From Candidatus Alcium sp. F082 (GTDB lineage: Bacteria > Bacteroidota > Bacteroidia > Bacteroidales > F082), in NCBI GenBank assembly GCA_001543395.1, contig LPNG01000009.1, positions 1 to 64,000 of the forward strand: a stretch of 64,000 nt of DNA, in the 5' to 3' direction. Of the stretch, positions 35,167-44,180 are shown in pieces. The position numbers and the translations under genes are program-made. Position 1 is the first letter of the stretch. Every line of letters begins with the position of its first letter. A model generated the notes under the pieces. The model was not told the DNA's origin and made no database searches. It worked only from the letters and a program-made list of their open reading frames with translations.

Positions 35167-35226
35167 GGGCGAACACACAGGTTCGCCCCTACATACCGAC
35201 TCTAAACTCTAAACTCTAAACTAAAC
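35167..35226. repeat. Hairpin repeat plus 7-bp tandem repeat
   Basis: GGGCGAAC (35167-35174) and GTTCGCCC (35181-35188) form a perfect 8 bp hairpin. Then TCTAAAC is repeated three full times and partly a fourth (35201-35226), ending 3 bp before the exonuclease start. The hairpin may terminate the acyP transcript; the tandem array could vary in copy number. Confidence 0.75.
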
Positions 35227-35229
35227 AAA

Positions 35230-35934
35230 ATGATAGACTTCTCCAAAATCCTCTTCCTCGACATTGAGACAACCTCGCAAGAGAAGGCATACGACCAACT
35301 CAACGAACGGATGCAGAAACTATGGGACAAGAAGGCAGAGCAACTCAACCGCGACAATCCCGAACTCAAGCCTTCCGACATCTATGACCGTGCCGCCATC
35401 TACGCTGAATTCGGCAAGATCGTATGCATCTCGGTGGGATTCTTCAACGGCAACCGTTTCCGTCTGAAGTCGTTTTACGGCCACGACGAGAAAGCCCTGC
35501 TCAACGACTTCGCCTACATGCTGAACCGTTACTACGACTACCCCGATGCCCAGCTCTGCGCCCACAACGGGAAGGAATTCGACTTCCCCTACATCGCCCG
35601 CAGGATGCTCATCAATGGCATACAGATCCCCAAAGTACTGCAAGTGGCAGGCAAGAAACCCTGGGAAACCAACTTCATCGATACCATGGAGCTATGGAAG
35701 TTCGGCGACTTTAAGAGCTACACCTCCTTGGACCTGCTCTGCGCCATCCTTGACATACCCACCCCGAAAGACGACATCAACGGCAGCGAAGTAGGCCGCG
35801 TCTACTGGCAGGATAACGACCTCGAACGCATCAAGACCTACTGCCAGAAGGACGTGCTGGCCATCGCCCAACTCATGCGCCGTTTCAACTACCTGCCCCT
35901 CATCCCTGACGACTGCGTGGACTACACCAACTGA
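35230..35934 (+). CDS. DEDD-type 3'-5' exonuclease (PolB-like RNase H fold)
   Basis: 234 residues with an RNase H-like exonuclease fold. Exo I is LFLDIETTSQ, Exo II is LCAHNGKEFDFPYIARRML and Exo III is YCQKDVLAIAQL (DEDDy type). It matches the stand-alone DNA polymerase B exonuclease-2 group. It probably degrades DNA or RNA from 3' ends. It is followed after 2 bp by a Cas4-like nuclease gene, implying a common repair or processing function. Confidence 0.85.
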   Translation: MIDFSKILFLDIETTSQEKAYDQLNERMQKLWDKKAEQLNRDNPELKPSDIYDRAAIYAEFGKIVCISVGFFNGNRFRLKSFYGHDEKALLNDFAYMLNRYYDYPDAQLCAHNGKEFDFPYIARRMLINGIQIPKVLQVAGKKPWETNFIDTMELWKFGDFKSYTSLDLLCAILDIPTPKDDINGSEVGRVYWQDNDLERIKTYCQKDVLAIAQLMRRFNYLPLIPDDCVDYTN

Positions 35935-35936
35935 GC

Positions 35937-37400
35937 ATGCACATCCTCTCAAAATCGACTTATATCAAGGGCTTACAATGCGAGAAGGCATTGTACATGC
36001 AGAAGAAACACCCTTATCTACGCGACAAACTCAGCATCGAGCAAAGGGCCAGGTTCCAACGCGGCACCGATGTCGGCGTGCTGGCTCATGAGGTCTTCCC
36101 TGGCGGCATCGACATGTCGCCCAACTCACCCTCGCAGTTCCCCAAGAAGGTGCAAGAGACGATGGAGAACCTCAGCAACCCAGAAGTCAATGTGATGTAT
36201 GAGGCTGTGTTTCAGCATAACGACACGCTCATCATGCTCGACATACTGGTCCGCGATGGTGACCGTTGGTTGGCGGTGGAAGTGAAGAGCTCCCTGCGAC
36301 TCAGCGACACCTATTATAATGATGCCGCACTGCAGTATTATGTGTTGCACGGTTGCGGGGTGCCACTCAGCGACTTCCGCCTCATGTACCTCAACGGCGA
36401 CTACGTGAAAGACGGCCCCATCGACGTGAAGCAGCTGTTCAAGATGGAGTCGGCCATGGATTATGTCGTTGAGCGAGAGGACTTTGTGGCGCAAAATGTG
36501 GAACGATTGAAAGCAGTTGTGGCACTGCCCCATTCCCCCGTCGTCAACATCGGGACGCAATGCCACAACCCCTACCCTTGTGACTTTCAGGGACATTGCT
36601 GGAAACTCATCCCGAAAAACAGCTTCCTCTTCACCACCGCGATGGACGACGAAGCCTTGTTCCAAAGCTATTTCAACGGGGTGAACACCAACGCCAAGAT
36701 GCTGCAGGTGCTGGATCCTGATTCCGAGGAAGCCCATCAGATCGAGGCTTTGGAGACCAATTCGTTTTACATTGATTATAAAACACTTTACTCATTAGCG
36801 CCACAACCCAAACCCAAGTCGGTGGCTTTCTTGAACCTGCTGCTCGACCGCCCCGCCGTACCCGAACTCGACGGCACTCGGCCTTACGAGGAGATGATTT
36901 TGGCTTTCGCTTTGCAAGGAGAGCATGAGCAGGACGCAGCCATAGATCCCATGCCGCCCACAGGCCCACGCAGGGATGACATGGCTGCTGAAAACTGTTT
37001 CGTTTGGGACTGCTTCGACGACCACAACCGCTGGAAAGAAGCCATCGGTTTGCTCATCGAGAGACTCTCGCGTTACGAGCTCATCGTCTGCTTCACACCC
37101 CAAAACCTCACCACCACCCTGCTCCGTCACGAGATCATCCAGAACCAAAACGTGGGCTACAAAATCTTCAACCTCTACGAGGTGCTGCAAGAGGCCAATT
37201 TTTACCATCCGGCCATCAAACGGGGGCTCACTTTGCAACGTCTTGAGACAGCCCTTTTTGACGAGGCTAAGCTCTTCGAACACAGCCGAATTCTCCTTGA
37301 AGCCACCAGCAACGACCTCATAGGTTATCAACAGGCACGCGAAGACTTAATCACTGAGAATAAAGTCGTTGCAAATACTTATCAACATCTTTTCAAGTAG
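35937..37400 (+). CDS. Cas4/Dna2-like nuclease with degenerate DUF2779 region
   Basis: 487 residues. The N-terminal 220 form a PD-(D/E)XK nuclease with a Cas4/AddB-type Fe-S site: first Cys in LQCEKALYMQ, catalytic LDILVRDGDRWLAVEVKSS, and last three Cys in CHNPYPCDFQGHC. The C-terminal part aligns by eye with DUF2779 (LDGTRPYEEMILAFALQ), an RNase H-like region. The expected acidic motif (LDFET) reads IDYKT here and a Lys/Pro-rich insert follows, so the second domain may be inactive. It probably processes DNA ends together with the upstream exonuclease. Confidence 0.78.
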   Translation: MHILSKSTYIKGLQCEKALYMQKKHPYLRDKLSIEQRARFQRGTDVGVLAHEVFPGGIDMSPNSPSQFPKKVQETMENLSNPEVNVMYEAVFQHNDTLIMLDILVRDGDRWLAVEVKSSLRLSDTYYNDAALQYYVLHGCGVPLSDFRLMYLNGDYVKDGPIDVKQLFKMESAMDYVVEREDFVAQNVERLKAVVALPHSPVVNIGTQCHNPYPCDFQGHCWKLIPKNSFLFTTAMDDEALFQSYFNGVNTNAKMLQVLDPDSEEAHQIEALETNSFYIDYKTLYSLAPQPKPKSVAFLNLLLDRPAVPELDGTRPYEEMILAFALQGEHEQDAAIDPMPPTGPRRDDMAAENCFVWDCFDDHNRWKEAIGLLIERLSRYELIVCFTPQNLTTTLLRHEIIQNQNVGYKIFNLYEVLQEANFYHPAIKRGLTLQRLETALFDEAKLFEHSRILLEATSNDLIGYQQAREDLITENKVVANTYQHLFK

Positions 37401-37446
37401 TTGATAACTTCCTTTGCTACTTCAAATGGGGTCGCGGAATAATCCG

Positions 37447-37455
37447 TATTTTTGC
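37447..37455 (+). promoter_or_regulatory. -7 promoter element for dnaB
   Basis: TATTTTTGC, 53 bp before the dnaB ATG, giving a short leader. Confidence 0.5.
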
Positions 37456-37508
37456 CCTTTGAAATCGTAGATTAGACGAAGTCAAAACGAACAAAGAAAT
37501 CCTTTTTT

Positions 37509-39065
37509 ATGCCTAACGATATTACTACACGCCGTCCTTTTGGCGACACTGCCAAGCGCAATTTGATGACCGCCGAACAAGTTTTTGCCAACCAAGGCCG
37601 CATCCCTCCACAGGCCACCGACCTCGAAGAAGTCGTGCTCGGTGCCCTCATGCTGGAAAAAGATGCCGTCAATGAAGTGATCGACATATTGACGCCCGAA
37701 GCCTTCTATCTCGACAAGCACCAGAAGATCTTCGCAGCCATCAAAGCCTTATTCGGAAAATCAGAACCCGTCGATATCCTTACCGTCACAAACGAGCTCA
37801 AGCAACGTGGCGAGTTGGAGATGGTGGGGGGAGCCTATTACATCTCGAAGCTCACCAACCGCGTCGTGTCGGCGGCCAACATCGAATACCACGCCCGTAT
37901 CATCATGCAGAAGCACATCCAGCGTCAGCTGATCCTGCTTTCATCCGAGATGATCCACGATGCGTTTGAAGACACCTCCGACGTGTTCGACCTGTTGGAC
38001 AAGGCCGAGAACAACCTCTTCCAGATCAGCGAGAACAACCTGCGCCGCAGCTACGACTCGATGCAGGACTTGGTGAGCAAGGCCATCCAGGAGATACAAA
38101 ACGCCAAGGATGCCGACAACAAGCTGCGCGGCGTGCCTTCGGGCTACACCGCCCTCGACGAGATCACCCAAGGCTGGCAGAAGTCGGACCTCATCATCTT
38201 GGCAGCCCGTCCCAGTATGGGTAAGACCGCCTTCGCCTTGAACCTGGCCCGCAACGCCGCCGTCCAATTCAACAAGCCCATCGCTTTCTTCTCATTGGAG
38301 ATGTCATCAGTGCAGCTGGTCACCCGTCTGATCTCAACCGAGACCTCGATCACCTCCGGAAAGTTGCGTAAAGGCGACCTAGCCGAATACGAGTGGCAAC
38401 AGCTGAACACCAAGGTCACCCCGCTGACCAACGCGCCTATCTACATCGATGACACGCCCCAGCTCTCCGTGTTCGAGTTGCGCGCCAAATGCCGACGCCT
38501 GAAACAACAGCATGACATTCAGATGGTCTTCATCGACTACCTGCAACTCATGACCGCAAAAGGCGACAAGGGCCTCAACCGTGAGCAGGAAATCAGCACC
38601 ATCTCGCGTTCGCTGAAGAGCTTGGCCAAGGAGTTGGAAATCCCCGTGTTGGCACTCTCCCAATTGAGTCGTAGCGTGGAGCAACGTCCCGGCTCCAAGA
38701 AGCCCATCCTCTCCGACTTGCGTGAGTCGGGCGCCATCGAACAGGATGCCGACATGGTAATGTTCATCTATCGTCCCGAATACTACAAAGAGGGAGTGGA
38801 TGAGGAAAACAAGGTCCCAGGTTACACCATCATCGACATTGCCAAGCACCGTAATGGTAAGCTGGGTGAGGTGGAGCTGAGATTCGTCGGCCAATATACC
38901 CGCTTCGAAGAATTGGAACATGGTTCCGAAAGCAACTATTATAGCGGCGTCAGTCCCAACAGCCAGTTCGACCAGCCACAGGTTTACAGCTCCAAGATGA
39001 ACAACGAGAATGGCATGGAGTCCTATACCCCTTCCATCACCACAGATGAGTCCACCCCCTTCTAA
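37509..39065 (+). CDS. dnaB: Replicative DNA helicase DnaB
   Basis: 518 residues. The N-terminal DnaB domain (PPQATDLEEVVLGALMLEKDAV) is followed by the RecA-like motor: Walker A AARPSMGKTAFALNLA, Walker B VFIDYLQLMTA, and the motifs SQLSRSVEQRPG and DLRESGAIEQDADMVMFIYR. It is the hexameric fork helicase. No intein is present. The C-terminal tail of about 60 residues is low-complexity, as in many Bacteroidota DnaB proteins. Confidence 0.97.
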   Translation: MPNDITTRRPFGDTAKRNLMTAEQVFANQGRIPPQATDLEEVVLGALMLEKDAVNEVIDILTPEAFYLDKHQKIFAAIKALFGKSEPVDILTVTNELKQRGELEMVGGAYYISKLTNRVVSAANIEYHARIIMQKHIQRQLILLSSEMIHDAFEDTSDVFDLLDKAENNLFQISENNLRRSYDSMQDLVSKAIQEIQNAKDADNKLRGVPSGYTALDEITQGWQKSDLIILAARPSMGKTAFALNLARNAAVQFNKPIAFFSLEMSSVQLVTRLISTETSITSGKLRKGDLAEYEWQQLNTKVTPLTNAPIYIDDTPQLSVFELRAKCRRLKQQHDIQMVFIDYLQLMTAKGDKGLNREQEISTISRSLKSLAKELEIPVLALSQLSRSVEQRPGSKKPILSDLRESGAIEQDADMVMFIYRPEYYKEGVDEENKVPGYTIIDIAKHRNGKLGEVELRFVGQYTRFEELEHGSESNYYSGVSPNSQFDQPQVYSSKMNNENGMESYTPSITTDESTPF

Positions 39066-39076
39066 ACGATTGAGCC

Positions 39077-40015
39077 ATGAAGAAAGACGAAAAGAAAGTC
39101 CCCCATTCCAAGAGCAACCCACTGAAATTCAACGTCACAGAGCCTATTCAGTTGATGGATTTCCTGATGCGTAAGATGGACGGCATCAGCCGCAACAAAG
39201 TCAAGCGCATGCTGGCCAACAAGGTCGTTTCGGTCGACGGAAAGCGCACCACCCAGTTCGACTTCGCCCTCGAGCCCGGCATGGTCGTCGAAATCGGCAA
39301 GCCCACGGCAAGGGAGCGCTTCCGCAGCCCATGGCTGAGCATCGTATACGAGGACAAATACCTCCTCGTCATCGACAAGAAGGAAGGTCTGCTCACCAAT
39401 AGCCCCACCAAGGAGAAAGACACGGCGCAAGGCATCTTGAACGACTATTTCATCTACACCCAACAACGCTGCCGTGCCCACACCATACACCGCCTCGACC
39501 GCGACACTAGCGGTCTGATGCTCTTCGCCAAGAGCAAGGAGGTGGCATTGATGTTTGAGGAAGACTGGAAAAACACCGTCTACGACCGCCGTTATGTGGC
39601 CGTGGTATGCGGCTGCATGGAAAAGAAGGAAGGCATCGTGAAGTCGTGGCTCAAGGACAACAAGGCTTTCATCACCTACTCAAGCCCCACCGACAACGGG
39701 GGCAAATACGCGGAGACCTACTATGAGACCTTGTATTCCAACTCAAGGTATTCGTTGGTCGAATTGCAGTTGGAGACGGGCCGCAAGAACCAGATCCGCG
39801 TCCATATGGCCGACATCGGGCACCCCGTGGTGGGCGACCCGAAATACGGCCGTTCGCCCGAATCAGATGCCTACGACAACTCATTGGGCCGTTTGTGCCT
39901 TCACGCCTACAAACTCTGCTTCCATCATCCCATCAAAAACGAAGACATGGAGTTTGAGACGCCCTTCCCAAAAGTGTTTGCCAAACCGTTCCCAGGGATG
40001 ATGGACAAGCTGTAA
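39077..40015 (+). CDS. RluA-family pseudouridine synthase
   Basis: 312 residues. An N-terminal S4 domain (MDFLMRKMDGISRNKVKRML) is followed by the catalytic domain with HRLDRDTSGLMLFAKS, where the second Asp is the catalytic nucleophile, and LETGRKNQIRVHMADIGHPVVGDPKYG. It isomerises uridine in rRNA or tRNA; the exact site (RluC- or RluD-like) cannot be fixed from sequence. It follows dnaB by 11 bp in the same direction. Confidence 0.92.
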   Translation: MKKDEKKVPHSKSNPLKFNVTEPIQLMDFLMRKMDGISRNKVKRMLANKVVSVDGKRTTQFDFALEPGMVVEIGKPTARERFRSPWLSIVYEDKYLLVIDKKEGLLTNSPTKEKDTAQGILNDYFIYTQQRCRAHTIHRLDRDTSGLMLFAKSKEVALMFEEDWKNTVYDRRYVAVVCGCMEKKEGIVKSWLKDNKAFITYSSPTDNGGKYAETYYETLYSNSRYSLVELQLETGRKNQIRVHMADIGHPVVGDPKYGRSPESDAYDNSLGRLCLHAYKLCFHHPIKNEDMEFETPFPKVFAKPFPGMMDKL

Positions 40016-40020
40016 TTCTT

Positions 40021-41748
40021 TTACCTTAATTGATTGGCAACCACCTCCGCAATATCCTTAACTACGACAGGTGATTTTCTCGCAAAGGTCTTCAGACACA
40101 ACGGACATGCTGTCACAATCTCATCCGGATTGTTGAACATCAAATCGTTGACCGAGTTAGCCGTTATTTCATCACGTTCCTGCTGAGTCAAATAGAAGCT
40201 GCCGAGACTTCCGCCACAGCAGATACTCAACTCCTTCTCTGACTTTGCCTTCCGCAAATGACCGATGCTTTCAATCACCTCACGAGGCTCGTCATACACA
40301 CCGAAGGCCCTTCCAAGCTCGCATGGGTCGTGATAAACGTAATTGATGTCATTCTTGTCGACTTTCAACTTGCCTTGCTTGACAAGTTCGTCAATGTATT
40401 GTGTATGATGCAGAATCTCAATGCCTTCAAGATGATATTCCTCCTTGAAGACCTTGTAACAAATCGGGCAAGAAAGCACCAACCTCTTGACACCTGATTT
40501 CTTGATCAACTCCGTGTTTTTCGCAATCATGGCTTGCGCCTCGGCTTTCTTACCGCTCAACAACATCGGTCGACCGCAGCAGATGCCACCGTCTTTGTCC
40601 ATAAACTCGTACTTCTCCCCTGCCGCCTCCATAATTTGCTTCATGGCGCGCATGATCTTTGGCGTGAGCTGGGTCATGCAGCCAGCGAAATAGAGGATTT
40701 TAGCATTTTCTTTCGTTTCTGCCGCCACATTTTCGAGATACGAATGGTCGCTTTTGATTTGATAAGGCACAGCTTCACGTTGGCTCATCTTGATGTCGCA
40801 CGACTCGATGGTCACCGGGCAAACCGCGACACATTTCCCACACTGCATACAAGTCTCGGCTATGCGTTGCGCTTCTTCCTTGTCTCCATTTCTCAGCCGC
40901 TTCATGAAATAAGCCGATGTGTTGCCGCTGTTTTTGTCGTTGACGCTCATCGGGCAGGCATCAATGCACAAGCCACAACTCGGGCAGGAATAAATTTGCG
41001 CCAAAGCGTAACCCTTACGAGGCTCACGCGGCTTCAGGCCCGCATGACGCAACAGGATAAACAATGCTTCCGTCGGGATGTGCATATAGCGCGTGAACGG
41101 CAGCATAAACATAAACACCATCAAATCAAGTGAATAGAGCCACCAAAAGGCCATAATATTGCTCTTCTCGGCAATGAGACGGAAAGGGAAAATGGTCCAC
41201 AAGGCGAAACGAATCATGTTGTCGGCAAACCCGAAGTGCATGATGCGTTTGACACCGACCATCTTCGAATGGATTTTCTTCACCACGGCTATCAGGATGC
41301 CACTGATGATCATCAGGAGGAAGAAATCCATGAGGAAAGCAAAAACTGGCGTTTCCTCGGCGAAATACTTGAAGAAAATTGGATAATAAGCATTCGAAAA
41401 AATGCGTGCAAACCCTTCAGCATCAACACCTTCAAGTGGCTTCAGCGTAAACAGCATCACATGACCGATGACGATAATCATGAACCAGCCAAAGGCGATG
41501 GCCGTGTGCATGTAACCGAGAATCGGGTTGCGTTTCCATATCTTCACGTGGAAGAGGCAGTCGCCAAACAGGTCGCGGATGTTGGCCCATGCCGTCTTGG
41601 GCGTGACCAACGAACGCCAAAACTTCTTTCGGTCGTCTTTCGGCAACTGGCCGATGACCCTGAAAAGCCCCACAGCGCAATAGGCCAGCACGAAAGCCAT
41701 GCCAAGCACAAAGGGGAGCACAAAAGGATGGAATATCTGTGAATTCAT
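40021..41748 (-). CDS. Membrane-bound HdrD/DsrK-like Fe-S protein
   Basis: 575 residues. The first ~230 have six or so transmembrane helices, including LGYMHTAIAFGWFMIIVIGH with paired His residues that could bind haem b (NarI-like). Two [4Fe-4S] motifs follow (CPSCGLCIDACP, CMQCGKCVAVCP), then two CCG domains (GGICCGRPMLLSG ... CPICY; DPCELGRAFG ... ICCGGSLGSF ... CPLC) as in HdrD. It would link the quinone pool to the cytosolic Hdr subunits encoded upstream in the same operon. Its start overlaps the previous stop by 4 bp. Confidence 0.85.
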   Translation of the reverse strand: MNSQIFHPFVLPFVLGMAFVLAYCAVGLFRVIGQLPKDDRKKFWRSLVTPKTAWANIRDLFGDCLFHVKIWKRNPILGYMHTAIAFGWFMIIVIGHVMLFTLKPLEGVDAEGFARIFSNAYYPIFFKYFAEETPVFAFLMDFFLLMIISGILIAVVKKIHSKMVGVKRIMHFGFADNMIRFALWTIFPFRLIAEKSNIMAFWWLYSLDLMVFMFMLPFTRYMHIPTEALFILLRHAGLKPREPRKGYALAQIYSCPSCGLCIDACPMSVNDKNSGNTSAYFMKRLRNGDKEEAQRIAETCMQCGKCVAVCPVTIESCDIKMSQREAVPYQIKSDHSYLENVAAETKENAKILYFAGCMTQLTPKIMRAMKQIMEAAGEKYEFMDKDGGICCGRPMLLSGKKAEAQAMIAKNTELIKKSGVKRLVLSCPICYKVFKEEYHLEGIEILHHTQYIDELVKQGKLKVDKNDINYVYHDPCELGRAFGVYDEPREVIESIGHLRKAKSEKELSICCGGSLGSFYLTQQERDEITANSVNDLMFNNPDEIVTACPLCLKTFARKSPVVVKDIAEVVANQLR

Positions 41749-42056
41749 CGTGTAATGTCTAACAAAAGCCTACGAATATTGATGCCGCGCGGGCACACCA
41801 AGGTGCATTTGCCGCAGAGCATGCAACGTTGAATCATTTTTTTGGCCTCGTCTTCCTTGCCTCGCTGAAGCATCAGAAGAATGCGGCGAAAGCTCATCTC
41901 AGTGAACTGACCCGCAGTGCAAGTCGCATTGCATGAGCCACATGCGATGCAAGTGTTGATGTCAGGATTGGTCTCCTTCAGACGGTTGAAGGTCGAAAGG
42001 TCGACGTCGTCCATCTTGACATGTGAGCTGGGTGACAAACTAAAACCGAAATCCAT
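41745..42056 (-). CDS. HdrC-like 4Fe-4S dicluster protein
   Basis: 103 residues with two [4Fe-4S] motifs: CIACGSCNATCTAGQF and CMLCGKCTLVCPRGINIRRL. This is the small electron-transfer subunit typical of heterodisulfide-reductase-type complexes. It lies between the HdrA-like and membrane subunit genes, 3 bp from the former and overlapping the latter. Confidence 0.85.
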   Translation of the reverse strand: MDFGFSLSPSSHVKMDDVDLSTFNRLKETNPDINTCIACGSCNATCTAGQFTEMSFRRILLMLQRGKEDEAKKMIQRCMLCGKCTLVCPRGINIRRLLLDITR

Positions 42057-42059
42057 GGC

Positions 42060-43067
42060 TTACCTGTTGATATAATTGAACACTTCCACAGCTACAGCAC
42101 GTGCCTCGGCAATGGTGTCAGGCAGCGACTTCGGCGCGGTGCAGGCACCAGCCACGAAGACGCCTTCTTGTGCGGTTTCGTTCATGCCCAAATACGTGTC
42201 CTTACTCTGCATGAAGCCATCGCTGTTGTCGGCAACACCGAGCTTCTGCTGGATGGCATTGATGCTCTTGTTTTTCTCCATGCTGCACATCAGCACAAGC
42301 AGGTCGAGCGTCATTTTGAGCGGCTTGCCAAACAAAGTGTCCTCCGCCTTGATGACCAACTTGCCGTCCATGTTCTCCGAGACCTCACAAACGCGACCAC
42401 GCACGCATTTCACGTCGAAATCTTTTTGGGTCTTGAGGTAGAGGTCCTCATAACCCGGCCCGAACATACGCAAATCCATGTAGAACGTATAGACCTCGGC
42501 ATCCGGAAACACCTCCTTGACTTCGCAAGCCTGCTTCAACGCCGTGGCACAGCACACTTTCGAGCAATAGGTGTTGCACACCTTCACGTCGCGGGCACCT
42601 ACGCAATGCACGAAGCCAATCCGTTTCGGATGATTGATGCGTTCGTCCTTGCCCGTTCTGAAGAATTGTTCCAATTCGGCGTTGGTTATCACGTTGTTGT
42701 AGATACCGTAGCCGTATTCTTGCTTCCGCTCAGCTTTGAAAACATCGAAGCCCGTGGCAAGAACGACCGCTTGTACATCCAACTTTTCGTTATTGCTCAA
42801 AACGGCATGAAACCCATTATTATCTCTTTGGATGTCAACGACTTCAGTCTCAAGTCTGACATCAACGCCTTTCACGTCATCGAGCATCTTCTCAACTACG
42901 TCCTTGGCGGGATGAAATGCAGGGAACAGCCTGTCCCACTGCGCGATATGGCCACCAAGGGCCTCGCTTTTCTCGATAATGACAGGATGCAGCCCCATTT
43001 TGTACAACTGCGAGGCGGCTTCCATTCCGGCGGCTCCACCGCCGATGATCAATATTTTTTCTTTCAT
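42060..43067 (-). CDS. HdrA-like FAD-dependent subunit (short form)
   Basis: 335 residues. N-terminal FAD-binding IIGGGAAGMEAASQLYKMG with EKSEALGGHIAQWDRLFP, then the HdrA Cys cluster CVGARDVKVCNTYCSKVCC and a C-terminal FAD motif TAQEGVFVAGACTAPKSLPD. It lacks the N-terminal and C-terminal ferredoxin domains of methanogen HdrA, so electron bifurcation cannot be assumed. It is predicted to be the flavin hub of the operon's complex. Confidence 0.85.
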   Translation of the reverse strand: MKEKILIIGGGAAGMEAASQLYKMGLHPVIIEKSEALGGHIAQWDRLFPAFHPAKDVVEKMLDDVKGVDVRLETEVVDIQRDNNGFHAVLSNNEKLDVQAVVLATGFDVFKAERKQEYGYGIYNNVITNAELEQFFRTGKDERINHPKRIGFVHCVGARDVKVCNTYCSKVCCATALKQACEVKEVFPDAEVYTFYMDLRMFGPGYEDLYLKTQKDFDVKCVRGRVCEVSENMDGKLVIKAEDTLFGKPLKMTLDLLVLMCSMEKNKSINAIQQKLGVADNSDGFMQSKDTYLGMNETAQEGVFVAGACTAPKSLPDTIAEARAVAVEVFNYINR

Positions 43068-43080
43068 AACCTTGGTTGAT

Positions 43081-44151
43081 CTAACTCACTTTAATACACG
43101 ACGGGCATTGTGGCCGGCCCAAGTCCTTGCCATTAACACCCTGATATTTCTTTTTCGGGTCGTAGGGAACGCCCATTTTCTCAAGTAGCGGCTCAATAGC
43201 GACCTGGTGCATTTGGAGACCAAGGTCCCAAGGGTCGTAACCCATCACCAAGCCAGCCACTTCCTCGTAGGTCAAGGCGGGGATGCCGTAGCCACTCTTG
43301 CCGTAGGTCTTGCCCGTCTGCTCCGCGATGACATACTGCCAACGGTCGAGGAAATAAGGGCAACCTGGGCAGTTGGTGATGATCAAGTCGGGCTCGTATG
43401 GCTCCATCGACTCGAATTTCTTATAGGTGTTCGACTCCGAATAGCCCCTATTGGCCTGCACGAAATATTGGCGGAAGCCGAAACCGCAGCAATGGCGACG
43501 CTCGGGGTAATCGACGACCTCACCGCCCCATGCCTCAATCATTCCGACCAAAACATGCGGATACTCGGCGCCACCGAAGCCCTTCGAAGGAAACATCTTC
43601 GAATAGTGGCATCCGATATGCTCGACCACCTTCAATGGCTTGCCCGTCTTGGCATTGACCAACGGGAATTTCATCTGTTTCGCAATGTCGAACCTGAACT
43701 TATAGATCAAGTCGCTGGCATGGGCGAGATATTTTGGTTTGGCGAACTCCTTTTTGCACGAATCCCAAAGATATTGGCGAATCTTGGCCTCCAGCTCGGG
43801 ATATTCATGCCAAGTCTCCAGCGTCTCGGTGTAGCACCCGAACGAGGTAATGCAAGAACACACGTAGTTTTCGTAGCCGCTCTCATGCATCAAGGCGAAC
43901 TGGCGCGCAATAATCGTCATCGCCGTCTCCTGCGGGATGGTGTCGCTGTGGTAGGCAATGCCGCCGCAGGTGGTATGATACGGGTTCTCGTACATGTCCT
44001 TCCTCAACTTGTTTCGCGTGATGTCCAAGAAAGTCACCTCCGAGCCTGGCCAAAACGCCTGACGGATGCAACTCCTCACGTAGAAATAATGATCGTCAGG
44101 AATGTCCTTTTGGTAATCCGCCCAAATCTTCTGTTTTCCTTCAATAATCAT
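43081..44151 (-). CDS. HdrB-like CCG-domain subunit
   Basis: 356 residues with two cysteine-rich regions. The C-terminal one is canonical (IGCHYSK, ERRHCCGFGFRQYF, NCPGCPYF). The N-terminal one is divergent: YHTTCGGIAYH has TCG instead of CCG, followed by VCSCITSFGC. HdrB carries two non-cubane [4Fe-4S] clusters at the disulfide active site; here one cluster may be altered. It sits between the HdrC- and HdrA-like genes. Confidence 0.82.
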   Translation of the reverse strand: MIIEGKQKIWADYQKDIPDDHYFYVRSCIRQAFWPGSEVTFLDITRNKLRKDMYENPYHTTCGGIAYHSDTIPQETAMTIIARQFALMHESGYENYVCSCITSFGCYTETLETWHEYPELEAKIRQYLWDSCKKEFAKPKYLAHASDLIYKFRFDIAKQMKFPLVNAKTGKPLKVVEHIGCHYSKMFPSKGFGGAEYPHVLVGMIEAWGGEVVDYPERRHCCGFGFRQYFVQANRGYSESNTYKKFESMEPYEPDLIITNCPGCPYFLDRWQYVIAEQTGKTYGKSGYGIPALTYEEVAGLVMGYDPWDLGLQMHQVAIEPLLEKMGVPYDPKKKYQGVNGKDLGRPQCPSCIKVS

Positions 44152-44180
44152 TTGGTATTCAGAGATTTAAAATTCAATAT

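Noticed and set aside
35937-37400. Cas4 of a CRISPR system
   Set aside because: The Cas4-like domain is fused to a DUF2779 region, and no cas1, cas2 or array is in the window; it is treated as a general nuclease.
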